DNA of 64,000 nt from Chrysochromulina tobinii. Its lineage: Eukaryota; Haptophyta; Prymnesiales; Chrysochromulinaceae. This document shows positions 49,176 to 59,339 of the stretch, in pieces. How positions within the stretch are numbered: position 1 is the stretch's first letter; each line of letters starts with the position of its first letter. Position numbers and translations under genes: made by a program. The stretch covers positions 1 through 64,000 of the forward strand of contig JWZX01002904.1 of NCBI GenBank assembly GCA_001275005.1, read 5' to 3'. Under the pieces are notes generated by a model. The model did not search any database. It saw only the letters and a program-made list of their open reading frames with translations, and was not told the origin of the DNA.

Positions 49176-50042
49176 TCACAGCGCCCCATAAATCCCGGGC
49201 TGCGGCTCAAAGATGAGGAACGAAGCGCGCAGCTCCTCAAGGGCACGCTCGACGCGCTCGCCGTCAATGGGCCCCACGCGCTCCGAGCTCAGCTCCTGCA
49301 GGCGGAGCCACAGTGCGCTCGTGCTCGTGCTCCGCCCGCGGGAGATCGCCTGCAGCACAGCGCTCGTGAGACATTCCGCTTGTTTGGCGGCACGCGCGGA
49401 GGCAACCTCCTGCGCTGCGGCGCGCTCGGCCGCCTCGTGCTCGGCCGCGATGCGTTCTTGTTCCGCCGCCGCCTCCTCCTCCGCCGCCGCCGCCTGCGCC
49501 GCCAGCTGGTCCTCGGCGAGACGGGCGGCCTCAGCCGCTTCAGACGCCACCCGCTCCGCCTCACGCACCTCCGTCTCCCACCGCTCGCGCGCCTCGTCCT
49601 CAGCGCGCAGCCGAGCAACAAGCTCGCAGACCTCATGTTGCAGCACCGAGGCGGGCGTGTGCACCACCATCTCCGCGAATGCTGCGGCCTTACGCTTGTG
49701 CTCACGCCGTTCGGCCGCCTGCGCATCGGCCACGCTGATGTCATGCATCTGCTGGACCACATCGGCTTTGCGCGCCTGGAGCTCCCGGATGCGCTGCCAT
49801 GCGGCTTCGACATGCGTCTTGCAATGGTCGTGCTCCACGCGCAGCTGAGTCTCGGCATGATGCCGGCTGAGGAAGGTGACCAGTGCAGCGGACTTGGCGG
49901 CTTCGAGCGCGCGGATGGTGCGTTCGTTAGCCATCTCAGCAGCCGCCTGCTTCGCGATCGTAGCTTCGAGGTGTCTGATGCGCGCGTGCTGCTCTGCGTT
50001 CTCCGAGGAAATGGTGTCGATCAGCGCCGCGAGCGACGACAT
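49176..50042 (-). CDS. Coiled-coil protein with a possible C-terminal winged-helix segment
   Basis: 288 aa, ATG at 50042. Residues 1-235 are alpha-helical coiled coil, including an Ala/Glu-rich stretch (AAAAEEEAAAEQERIAAEH). The last 55 residues (LWLRLQELSSERVGPIDGER, then LRASFLIFEPQPGIYGAL) have the spacing of a small winged-helix-like domain, but I cannot name the family. Neighbouring genes on both sides are also coiled-coil-like. Function unknown. Confidence 0.65.
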   Translation of the reverse strand: MSSLAALIDTISSENAEQHARIRHLEATIAKQAAAEMANERTIRALEAAKSAALVTFLSRHHAETQLRVEHDHCKTHVEAAWQRIRELQARKADVVQQMHDISVADAQAAERREHKRKAAAFAEMVVHTPASVLQHEVCELVARLRAEDEARERWETEVREAERVASEAAEAARLAEDQLAAQAAAAEEEAAAEQERIAAEHEAAERAAAQEVASARAAKQAECLTSAVLQAISRGRSTSTSALWLRLQELSSERVGPIDGERVERALEELRASFLIFEPQPGIYGAL

Positions 50043-50362
50043 GTGCTTGCTATTTACACAAAAGCGCTCGCCTGAACGGTGGCGGTAAGTTTCGTCGCGG
50101 TCCCACCGCGCTCACCGCGGCGGCGCGCCGCCTTCCCACCCGACAACGGCCCGCTCGCCTGCATAGCGCGATACAAGCACAGCAGTCTTTGAAGATTGAA
50201 GCAACCTAAAGATCACAACCACAAGCCAACACCCCGCTAACATCGCTAATCTAGCCGAGAGAGGAAGATATGTGAGACGTGTGGTAGCGCCCCCTGTCAC
50301 TGCTCTGCTCACACGGTACAACGTGCGGACGCGGGACGCGGGGATCTCGTGCATGATCTCGG
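50043..50362. other. Intergenic region between two minus-strand genes
   Basis: 320 nt. No element is recognised; it should hold the promoter of the 49176-50042 gene. Confidence 0.45.
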
Positions 50363-51896
50363 TCACCAGATGGTGGGAGTATTCTTCCCACCGCCGCTGC
50401 CAACTCGGCGCGAATCGCCGAGCGCGAGCTGCAGCCGTCGACTGTGCTGCTGGCGCGCGCTGCGCAGCTCATGCGAGAGCTGGCTCGCGCGGCTGTGTGC
50501 GCTGCGGAGCTCGTCCGCGAAGCCGCTTGAGGCCACGTCCCAGCGCAACGCAGCGCTATGAGTCCAGTTGCGATGGTGGGAACGGTCATAGTGTGAATGG
50601 AGCGAGGGCGAGAGCATCGGCGGCTCCAGCGAGACCTCTCCACGTGGCAGCTGTGAAAAGGTCAGCGAGACCTCTCCTGCAGTAGCGCTCAGCTGCTCGC
50701 CGAGCCGCTTGGCGTGTGCTGGCTGGCGCGGCATGAGCGCGCCGTGTGAGCCGCCCTCACTCCGCGGCACCTGCCGTGCATGCATGCGCTCCTCACGGTG
50801 CTTAACGAGTGGCTTGTGCCGGTGCGCGAGCTCGTTCGCCCATCGCATCCACTTCCGCTGTGCGCCTGCCCACACACGCCAGTGCAGCATGGCGCGCTCG
50901 AGCGCGTGGATCACACCACGGAGCGCGGCCGAGCGAGCGCGCTCGAGGCCCAGCGTCCACTGCGACCAGATCGCAAGGCTTTCTCGCAGCCATCGCCCGA
51001 GCCCGACAAGAGGCGGTGATCGGTACGCCCGGCGCCTCGCCGCTGCCGCGGCCCAGCGACGCAAAGGCGGGACCAGCAGCTTTTGGCGCGCTGCCAAGAG
51101 CGCCGTCGCTCGCCGCCCAGAGAGCGAGCGCGAGCCTCAGCTGCAACACTGAGCGCTCGATGCCACGGCGCAGCCCACGCTCATGCTGCATGCCAGCACG
51201 CAGGGCGATGAGGGTCGAGCGGATCCACATCTGGAGCGCATGCCACAGCAAGCTTGCTGTGCGCCAGCGCCCAAAGCACGAGCACAGCCTCGCATCGAGC
51301 TCCTTCGCCGCGTGCACTGAGGCGGCGACATCATCGCTCACAGCGCATCGCCATCGACTGAGCGTGAAGCACCAAGTGTAGAAGCCGCCCGCGAGCAAGT
51401 GGAGCCGCACGGTGATCTTGGCTTGCTCCTCCCACAGCAGCTGCGCTGCCAGCTCGTGCGACTGTGTCGCCACAGCATAGTGCAGCGCCTCGTCCTTGTA
51501 CTTGGCCCACACATCTTCTGGCCTCGCCGATGGCATGGCGATGGCCTCAACATGCTCCGGGCCGCTGCCACCGCCGAGAGCGCTGGGGAGCGCTGGGGTG
51601 TCGAGAGCGCTGAGAAGGCTGCCGAGAACGCTACTCTCGAGTTGTATCTTCGCCTGATAGAGCCATGCCGGTGTCTCCGGGGGGACAGGGCTATGCGGGG
51701 CGCTGGGGATGGCGATTGTGCAGGCATTCCTCTGAGTGTGCACGTTTGCTAGAGACGGTGCACCAGCGACGAAGGGTACTGGCGACCCGCTCCTGGCGGA
51801 TGGCTTCTGGTTGCCAGCGCTGGCAAATGGCGAGACCTTGTCAAGCGGCGCGTCTGGTAAAGGCGACACGAGGCTCGTGAAGCCGCGTGTCACCAT
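50363..51896 (-). CDS. Trp-rich helical (SFI1-like) protein, one frame change
   Basis: The start is ATG 51896 (MVTRGFTSLVSPLPDAP). The first 255 residues are in one frame and contain tryptophan-bearing helices (SRWRCAVSDD, CFGRWRTASLLWHALQMWIR). Near 51081-51084 (AAAA on the coding strand) the frame must change. Deleting one A lets the helical pattern continue (PPLRRWAAAAARRRAY, SLAIWSQWTLGLERARSAAL, MLHWRVWAGAQRKWMRWANE) to a natural stop at 50363, with a terminal coiled coil. Without the change the frame runs on to 50802 as Arg/Ala-rich sequence with no helical pattern. Repeated W-x(n)-W helices resemble SFI1/centrin-binding repeats, though I cannot confirm this. An intron at this point is the alternative to an indel. 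Confidence 0.55.
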
Positions 51897-52069
51897 CAAT
51901 TCACGAAAAATCGGAACGTTCAAAAAAAAGATTCCGCGAGATTGGGAGCGTCCGTGTCCTACATGTACTGAACGAGCGTACGCCCAAGAAGGGTATGGAT
52001 GGTTTCAACAAGGTACGATTTCATGACCTTTCTTCGGTTTGACTTTTGTCATTCACGCCCTTTTCTCCG

Positions 52070-53470
52070 ATGCGATGCATCACTGTTGTGTGCCCGTGGG
52101 TCCTGCTCGTCGCAGGGTGTGACGCGCTGCGAGCCGGAATAGCGTACAAGAGCAGCACGGCTGCACGCACCTGCATCCCGAAGGCGGCCGCGCGCGGTAC
52201 TCAAAAGGACCTGCCAAAGTCTCCCGCTAAAGGGAGGCCTAGCACGAGGAGACCTCCAGGCACAGGCTTTCGTCTTGACTGGGCGCCTTTTGACAGCGAG
52301 GCGCAGCTCGAGGCGGCACGCCGGAATAAGGCCGTGCAAGCCATCGAGGCGAGCGAGGCGCCCATCTTCGCAGCATGCGGCGTCGCCTGGGTTGGGCTCG
52401 GAGTGGCTGCACTCGCAGGAGGGCCGGCGAGCTCGTTTCTGGAGCTCGCGTTCGGATTTTCGACCTCGTCGCTCGAAGAGAGATTACGCAACCCTGCCGA
52501 TGGCTTTCTCGAACTCACAGGGCCGCTCTTCGTCCTCGAAGGGGCCATCTTGCTCGCTCTCTCGCGCCGCGCCAGAGCTGGCAATGAGTCCTCGCGCAGC
52601 CCTGGACGCCCATCCTCGACCCCCTGGGCACCGAGCTCGCAGAGCTCCTCGGACCTGGCCGCCAGGGGCCAGCTGGCTATCTCCTCGGACGACACGGCGC
52701 GCCTCGGTACCGCGCTCCTTCTCACGTCATTGAGCACGCTGGGCGCGTTGGCAGTGACACTCATCAGCGGTGGAGCCTCCGTCGTGGCGCTACCACCTGT
52801 CGCCGCTGTCGTGGCGCTGGTCGTGGCGACGGCGTTTCTCGGAGACGGCTTGATCGGCGCAGTGGACGAGGCGAATCCTCTCACTCCCTCGGACGTCTTG
52901 GCGCTTTGCGCGCGCGATGCACGCGCGCTACTAGTCGGCGGCAACGTCGAGGGTGGCAGCGTCGAGGGTGGCAAGATCAACATGCTCTCGCTCGTTTACC
53001 GTAGCAGCGCGCTGCTTGGAATCTTGGTCGGGGCTTCTTTTGCACTGTCGCCAATCGATCCGATCGGCATCTTCGACGAAGAGGGCGCAGTGTCGACCCT
53101 GATGCGCCAGATTTGCGGCGTCTACCTTGCCTTCGTGCTCGCGCCCATCGAGACGATTCTTTACCACGCGGTCCAAAGGGGTGCGCTGAGCGAGCCCCCA
53201 GTGCGTGCGCTGAATGCGGTGGTGGGCTTCAGCGACCTTCTCCTCATCGTCGATGGCCGGGTGCAGGTCGACTCGAGCACTGCGCGATTCACAGCCCTGC
53301 AACAAGACGAGCCGAGCTCGTCGCTTCTGGCCCTCGTCGGCGCGACCGGCGACGTGGCGCGCTCCGAGACAAATACCAACGCCGCGTTCGCCGTGGGGCT
53401 GGGCGTGGCTCTGCTCTACCTCTGGCAGGCGCTGTTTGCCTCGTCAGAAAGTGACACGTCCAGGACGTGA
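52070..53470 (+). CDS. Uncharacterised multi-pass membrane protein, possibly plastid-targeted
   Basis: 466 aa from ATG 52070. It begins with a hydrophobic segment (MRCITVVCPWVLLVAGCDAL) followed by a basic, Ser/Ala-rich stretch, which could be a bipartite plastid pre-sequence. About six hydrophobic segments follow (AACGVAWVGLGVAALAGG, LGTALLLTSLSTLGALAVTL, VALPPVAAVVALVVATAFLG, ALLGILVGASFAL, QICGVYLAFVLAPIETI and AAFAVGLGVALLYLWQALFA). No known family is recognised. The imperfect repeat EGGSVEGGK lies in a loop. Confidence 0.65.
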   Translation: MRCITVVCPWVLLVAGCDALRAGIAYKSSTAARTCIPKAAARGTQKDLPKSPAKGRPSTRRPPGTGFRLDWAPFDSEAQLEAARRNKAVQAIEASEAPIFAACGVAWVGLGVAALAGGPASSFLELAFGFSTSSLEERLRNPADGFLELTGPLFVLEGAILLALSRRARAGNESSRSPGRPSSTPWAPSSQSSSDLAARGQLAISSDDTARLGTALLLTSLSTLGALAVTLISGGASVVALPPVAAVVALVVATAFLGDGLIGAVDEANPLTPSDVLALCARDARALLVGGNVEGGSVEGGKINMLSLVYRSSALLGILVGASFALSPIDPIGIFDEEGAVSTLMRQICGVYLAFVLAPIETILYHAVQRGALSEPPVRALNAVVGFSDLLLIVDGRVQVDSSTARFTALQQDEPSSSLLALVGATGDVARSETNTNAAFAVGLGVALLYLWQALFASSESDTSRT

Positions 53471-53990
53471 GCTGTTGGAAGCACTCGCTTTGCATTGTGG
53501 TTGCGCAGGATAACCTGAAACGGGGATCGGGGTCAGGAAGTTCTTCTATCCCAGGGCTTGGAAGTTCTTCTACCCCAGGGCTTTTCGACTTCGCACAGCT
53601 CTCGACGGCTTGCCAATATCCTTGGTAGGAATCCGAGCCCACAAGGTCGGCTGGCCTTCATAACGAGACTAGAGCCATGTGCTACGCTCCCGACAATCTT
53701 CAGTACATGCTCCTCAGCATGCTGCCAATTCTCTATGATCCATATAGATAGGAATCTTAGATACTACGGCAAGTGGATGGTACATGTATTGGTAATCGTA
53801 GAAGAAACCTACGCTAGAATAATCAAACGACCCAAGGTACCAGCCACAGACCACGTCCATCCCAGGAGACTCGAGATCGCCGCAAGTCGTGTGCTGCAGA
53901 GCTGTGTCCGTGCGCTTGATGATGATGTGTGCGCTCACGTGTGTCAGTGCATCACCGCGCACAGGGGAGCTGTAGGGTCGCACAGCCGCT
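53471..53990. other. Intergenic region, convergent, A/T-richer
   Basis: A 25-nt tandem duplication (GGAAGTTCTTCTA(T/C)CCCAG-type) lies at about 53537-53586. The stretch 53740-53830 is A/T-rich. No gene is supported. Confidence 0.55.
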
Positions 53991-56593
53991 TCACAGCAGC
54001 TCGTCGGACGGGAGCAGCCGTGAATTGCACGCCGCGTTCAGGAGCAGGTTGGCCACCGTGCGGCTCACCAGACCCTCGTCTTTCTCAACGTACAGCTCAT
54101 CATAGTGCGTCTTGGCGCATCTTTCCGCCTGGTCGGCTGTGACCCGCCACATGTCAAGCGCAGGCGCCACGCCGCGGAGCGCCTCGGCGCCGACGGCCGA
54201 GAAGAGCATCGAGCGGTGGAAGCTCATGCGATGGCCCGTGCCTCCGGCCCCCTTCGAACCCTCGGCAGGGCACTCGAGGTCGTCATCGTACAGGTGGTTG
54301 GCCGCGCCGATGAGCCAGTAGAGCTGGGCGCAGAACGGGCGCCTCGCTCGGATCTGCGCGCCCAGCCGGTGCATCGCCTGCTCGTACGTGCGCACGGATC
54401 GATAGCGCATGTCGTGAGCCGCTGAGCCGACGACGACGACAGTGTTGGGCTCGTCTAGGGACCAGTTGGTGAGGGAGACGGGCGGCGGCGTGCGCCGTGG
54501 CTGGCCGTCGTCCGCGGCACCGCTCGCCTGCCCGCTCGCCACGTGCGTGTCATGGTAAGTGTCATGGAGGGTCCACCAGGCCCAAGAGACAGAGAAATGC
54601 TCGCCATGGCGAGTGCTGAGCCGCTTCCCCTTGCCCGCTCCCGCGTGCCGCTTGGCCCACCCTCGGTCAAGCTTCGTACCAGTCAGCAGCTCAGCGAGGT
54701 CAAAGTACAACCCGCGCATGATCGAGTCGCCGTAGAGGGCGATGTGCAGTGGCCGCTGGCGCGTGCACTGTTGCAGCGAGCCCAACGTGTGGTGGAGCAG
54801 ATAGCACCCAAACGGCGCAAAGTCGCGCCCAATCCAGCGCCCGCTCAACGCGGCGCCACTGCAGGCCCGCGGTGGCGCCGTGACGTGCGCCATCGGTGGA
54901 ACGATCCCTCGGGCATGCTCAGCGGAGTCCTTCGAGCGTGTCACCGTTGGCTCGAAGCTTGATGATGAGCTCTGAGAGCTTGATGATGAGCTCTGAGAGC
55001 TCGATGACGCGCTCTCGGAGCTTGATGACGCGCTCTCGGAGCTTGATGACGCGCTCTCGGAGCTTGATGACGCGCTCTCGGAGCTTGATGATGAGACAAG
55101 GGCCATCTCGTTCGCATCGGCGCCATCCATCGCATCGGCGTCACGTACGCTGAAGGTCGTGGCAAAGTGCGGCAGGTGTTCGTCGATCAGCTTGATGCTA
55201 AAGAGGCCAGGCGCCGCCTGCGGGCACGGGCGTGCAGAGGCGCTGGACACGGAGGCGCTGGACACGGGGGCGCTGGACACGGAGGCGCTGGACACGGAGG
55301 CGCTGGACACGGAAGCATTGCCGCCGCGGCCTGCGGTGCGGAGCACCACGCCGTGGCCCACTTCAGAGGCCTCGTTGACATCAAACCAGCCGGCAAAACC
55401 TGTGTTGAGCCACCAGAGCTCGAGCTCATATCTGCCGCCCTCGGCCACGAGCAGCTGGCCAGCGTACCGTTGAAGCTCAGGCTGCTCACGCCACAGAGGC
55501 GACTGCAGCTGCACCTCGCCCGAGCGCGCGCGCAGCACAAACGTGTCGCCTTCGATGGCGCTCCCGCTGCCGCCCGCGTCCGCACGGCACGTGATGAGAG
55601 CGGGCTTGGCGAGCAGGTAGATCTCAGCCATCCGACGGGAGACCTCTGGCACCCGCAGGTTCACCTGCGGGGTCATGACGCTGCGGTGAACATTTGCATG
55701 CAAGAAAAGGGACGCGCGCGGGCTCACACCTGAAAGGCGTTCTCAAAGCTCAGATGCGAGCAGGCGGCGCGAGCTATGCCGCGTTCGGCGCCGGCGCTCG
55801 CAAATGCCATCGAGTGATGCCCTGCCGCGCGCGCCAGCTCCTGACGTGCCTTCGCATAGAGGTACTCGTAGCGTCGAAGATCACGGAGCGGCGCCGGCAC
55901 CTCGAACACGACCGAGGCGGATGATGACGAGGCGACAGACGAGACGACGGCCGAGGCGGACGCCGAGGCGGAAGGTTGAGGAGCGGCGGGATGCTGGATC
56001 CGGTCGGCAGCCCACATGACCTGCGCCGCTTGAAAGGCAGGGGATGGCTCGTCAAACGCCGCCTGCAGGTCGAAGCCGTACGAGGTGCCACCAGCACAGT
56101 GGCACAGCTGCGCCTCGCCGCACGTCGGCTGCTCGCCCTGCCCGGCGGTGCTGCGCAGCCTGGCGTCATCGCATGCATGCCGACATCCGATGGTGCCTAG
56201 AAGCCGATCGAGGTAGGTGCGATTGGCAAGAGCCGTCATGAGTGGGACCATGGCAGCCTCGGCCGGCGCACTCTCACACCAGACCTCCTTCAAAATGTGC
56301 GCCGCCCATTGGGCATCCGACTGCCCTTGCCTGCGGCGATGAATGCGCCGCCATGCATCGAGCGCTGCTCTCCTGTAAGCTGAGCTTTCGGGCCGTGCCA
56401 GCAGCTCTGGAGGTGGGCTTGCTGCCATGTGTCCGTATGGCTTCGTGGTGCGGAAGAATGCGCTGGAGTCTGGATTGAAATCGCCACCGAGGACTTCGAC
56501 GACCGATGGAAGGATCACAAACATGTTCCAACAGGACAACAGGAGCAGCAATAAGAGGGCAAGCCGTCGCCTACCACTCATGGAGGCATCCAT
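53991..56593 (-). CDS. Type II membrane PC-esterase/SGNH-family protein, two exons
   Basis: Exons (minus strand) are 55730-56593 and 53991-55664 (65-nt phase-0 intron, CAG|GTG at both borders); 845 aa. A signal anchor follows the start (MSGRRRLALLLLLLLSCWNM). The middle region (residues about 290-400) looks like a beta-rich binding domain (LLVAEGGRYELELWWLNTGF). Then come Ser/Val/Ala repeats (ASVSS) and a SESASSSS tract encoded by 24-nt repeats (54955-55095). The catalytic region has ALYGDSIMRGLYFDL (GDS nucleophile block), VVVVGSAAHDMRYRSV and, near the end, DMWRVTADQAERCAKTHYDE (D-x-x-H type). This is the PC-esterase/TBL-like superfamily, whose members O-acetylate polysaccharides or glycans in the Golgi. 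The substrate is unknown. Confidence 0.8.
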
Positions 56594-56671
56594 TGCGCCG
56601 TGTGAAGGATAAACGAATTCTTTCCGCCTAGACCGCGCATATTTGGTAATGGGCCACACGAACGGGAGTAC

Positions 56672-57982
56672 ATGTACGTTCGCATGCAATTTGGACCTCA
56701 ACTAACAAGAACTTCTGCAATTGTGAACTATCGCATGCTCCCTCCTTCACCCTCTCCCACCAGATCTCTCAGCACCGGCCGTGATCCACATGCCGTGATC
56801 GCTCCGAAGCGGCGCGTGGCCGCCTGCATCTTCGGCCTGCTGCCTCGCTATCACTTCACCGGAAGCCACGTTGAGCAGGGCACACTCGCCGTCACAACAG
56901 CCTTCAAGGCGGACAAGGCCGAGCACGATTTCAGCGCAGAGCGCTTGTTGCAAGCTATCGTCGTGCCCTCCTTTGATCAGTACTTGGTGAAGCCCAACGC
57001 TGCGGAGTTCCAGGTTGACGTCTTCGTGCACAATGGCGAAGCGCGGCGGCGCTCACTGCTGCTCGACGCATGGAACCCGCAAGCACTCCACGTGGGCGAC
57101 GAGGGGATAGATCGTCCAGTGTCGCTGCCCGGTACCAACGGTTGGCCGGGCGGCGCCACGCCACGCATGTTCGCCTCCATCGAGAGTGTGCTCAGGTTGA
57201 AGAGTGCCGCCGAGCGTGCTCAAGGAGCGCTCTACGATCTCGTTGTCTTGATGCGGTCCGATGTTGTCTGGTACACGCCGTTCCGGTTCAGCCTGCTCAA
57301 TGCATCGTACTTGCACATTGCGCGCTGGTGCGACGTGCCGCGCAGTGCTGCTGCCCTCCACACATCCCTTCACACGTCGCCCTGCCGACCCATGGCACCT
57401 CATGCGGATGCCGCCGGAGTGCCTGACTTTTTCTTCGCGGGCGGCTCTGCGATCATCGATCGTGTGTTTGCCAACCTCTCGCTCGACTTCGAGGCGAACC
57501 GATTTCGGCGCACTTCAAGCTCGGTCAATCACGCCGTCGTGGCCGGGCGGCTCATAGCCCTCGGCTTGTGGCGTAGCGTTCGGCGCTACTTGATACACGG
57601 CTTCGACGTCCAGCTGTTGCGCTGGCAACCTTCTTCGTCACTGCGACAAGCGGCCAATAACTTCAAGCATGAGTTGCACTCGACACGCTTCCTCGTGTCG
57701 ACCGTTCAGGGGAAGATGGCACCCTCGGGCGCACCTACGGCGGCGCTCAACTGCACCCGGATGGTCAACAGCACCTCGGCTGGAGCGACGGCTGGAGTGC
57801 AGATACTCATCAAGAACGATCAAGTGAATCAGGTGCTCAATCAAGTGCCAGCGCTGAACATGGTCAAGATAGAACGTCCCACGCCCACCTCCAGCCCGCA
57901 CAAGGGCGCATGCCCATCCGCCTGGCTGATGTGCATCTGCCCTGCGTCGGCCTGGCCGTCCACTCTGCAACAGAGAGGGTGA
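56672..57982 (+). CDS. Glycosyltransferase-like protein
   Basis: 436 aa from ATG 56672 (MYVRMQFGPQLTRTSAIVNY); a later Met is possible because the first 40 residues are not conserved-looking. The core reads RVAACIFGLLPRYHFTGSHV, EFQVDVFVHNGEARRRSLL, YDLVVLMRSDVVWYTPFRFS (acidic, possible metal site), VPDFFFAGGSAIIDRVFANL and NHAVVAGRLIALGL. The same plan occurs in the 37232-38479 gene (VVRIRPDLVLHD). I cannot assign a numbered GT family. Possible unrecognised splicing at the 3' end, where the frame becomes atypical (about 57850 on). It starts 78 bp from the divergent PC-esterase gene. Confidence 0.65.
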   Translation: MYVRMQFGPQLTRTSAIVNYRMLPPSPSPTRSLSTGRDPHAVIAPKRRVAACIFGLLPRYHFTGSHVEQGTLAVTTAFKADKAEHDFSAERLLQAIVVPSFDQYLVKPNAAEFQVDVFVHNGEARRRSLLLDAWNPQALHVGDEGIDRPVSLPGTNGWPGGATPRMFASIESVLRLKSAAERAQGALYDLVVLMRSDVVWYTPFRFSLLNASYLHIARWCDVPRSAAALHTSLHTSPCRPMAPHADAAGVPDFFFAGGSAIIDRVFANLSLDFEANRFRRTSSSVNHAVVAGRLIALGLWRSVRRYLIHGFDVQLLRWQPSSSLRQAANNFKHELHSTRFLVSTVQGKMAPSGAPTAALNCTRMVNSTSAGATAGVQILIKNDQVNQVLNQVPALNMVKIERPTPTSSPHKGACPSAWLMCICPASAWPSTLQQRG

Positions 57983-58100
57983 AAATGGCGCCGTCGTGGT
58001 AAGAATCTTATTCGGTAAACCCGTGTGTTACAAATTCACACTGTTACACACATTCACATTCACACGCACAGCACATTCGTCAACTCCTTCCCGGGTGAAG

Positions 58101-59081
58101 ATGGTCATCAGGCTCGATTTGCTGTGTCACTCCCTGATGTCAGCCCTGCGCCGACAACTGAAAATGGTGCCATGGCTTCCCGAGCCTGTGGAACGCTTCT
58201 TCTCTTGTGGGCCATCAAACACCGCCGGCTTGGGCATTATTCTTGCCATTGCGAGCGCTGCAGCGGCTGCCGAGGCGCACAGAGACGCTGCCTTCACGCC
58301 GATGGTCTCGGTTAACGGATCCTTGGACACCTTCGGCGCCATGGCCGCCACTCGCAGCGACAAGTTGGCTGAACTTCTCCGTGCGTGGTGGGTGGACCCG
58401 GCGATTGCCAGCCTGGGCTTCGCGACTGCGCTGGCCTTCTGGGACCACCGCGAGCGCAGCGAGGGATGCGGCGTGCGCGAGTCGTGGGGGAATTCACACA
58501 TCTCCCTTCTCATCTACTGGCTCTTCATTTTCGGGTGGGTGAAGCTCGTGCCGCCGCCACCCAACATACCCGATGGATGTCCAACGGACTTGCCCTCGGC
58601 GGCATATCTGGTGCTCGAGATCGCTGTGGGGATCTGGGCGTACGACTTCCTCTTCTTCTTCGTTCACTGGGCGATGCATGCCGCTCACTTCAGGATGCAT
58701 CACACGCACCACAGGCATCATGGCATGCCTAGCGACAAAGCCTGTGATGTCATGTCATGGCGCCTGCGTGCGCGCGACGTCCTCGTGCACTCCCCTATTG
58801 ATGGGGCCCTTCAGGTGATCACAAACATTCTAGTGCAGCGTTCCTTGCCTTGGGGTGCCACCAAGTCGCGCCTCGCTCGCGCCGCGCACAACGTGATGGT
58901 CACTTGGATGCTGGCGGAGGCGCACACTGCCGCCGCGTCACCGCGCCTGGCCCGACGAGTATGCGTGGGTGTGCAGCGCCATCGCTTGCATCATGACGAA
59001 TCGGAGCCGTTTTACCAGCAATTCTTTGGCTACCTCGACGACGCACGACTTGCTTTACTTAGAGGCGCCGTTACGCGTTAG
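58101..59081 (+). CDS. Fatty acid hydroxylase / sterol desaturase superfamily membrane protein
   Basis: 326 aa from ATG 58101 (MVIRLDLLCHSLMSALRRQL). About four hydrophobic segments are present. The di-iron histidine boxes are visible: FFFVHWAMH (HxxxH), then FRMHHTHHRHHGMPS (HxxHH) and a distal VQRHRLHHDESEPF box. The SPIDGALQVITNI segment between boxes is also family-like. Members hydroxylate or desaturate sterols, fatty acids or sphingoid bases in the ER. The substrate cannot be told from sequence. Confidence 0.82.
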   Translation: MVIRLDLLCHSLMSALRRQLKMVPWLPEPVERFFSCGPSNTAGLGIILAIASAAAAAEAHRDAAFTPMVSVNGSLDTFGAMAATRSDKLAELLRAWWVDPAIASLGFATALAFWDHRERSEGCGVRESWGNSHISLLIYWLFIFGWVKLVPPPPNIPDGCPTDLPSAAYLVLEIAVGIWAYDFLFFFVHWAMHAAHFRMHHTHHRHHGMPSDKACDVMSWRLRARDVLVHSPIDGALQVITNILVQRSLPWGATKSRLARAAHNVMVTWMLAEAHTAAASPRLARRVCVGVQRHRLHHDESEPFYQQFFGYLDDARLALLRGAVTR

Positions 59082-59201
59082 GGGAGGGTGGCGCCGATGA
59101 AGTGCCGACCGGGGGCAGCGGAACCGTACTTTTAGTGTCTTGGAAACGTGGTGAGCGAGGGGGGGTAACCTTGACGTTCACAATGGCCTGCGCTCTCCAC
59201 T

Positions 59202-59270
59202 TTGTGTCTCCACGGGACCTGTGGTCGTGCGTCTTGCCGAGATGGCAATTTCACGTGAACGTGAACGTGA
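59202..59270 (+). promoter_or_regulatory. Shared upstream element, copy B (ahead of the YggT gene)
   Basis: It starts TTGTGTCTCCACGGGACCTG, continues GTGCGTCTTGCCGAGATGG and ends in CACGTGAACGTGAACGTG. It lies 70-138 nt upstream of the ATG at 59340. It is nearly identical to 34289-34350, which is also sense-oriented upstream of its gene. Confidence 0.55.
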
Positions 59271-59339
59271 ACGTTCACACTAGAGGCCGTGAAGTTTCCG
59301 AGCGAGATCGCAAGCCCCGACACAAAAAATCATCCTCAC

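Noticed and set aside
50802-51070. Alternative C-terminus of the Trp-rich gene
   Set aside because: The uncorrected frame loses the Trp/helix pattern that continues in the neighbouring frame.
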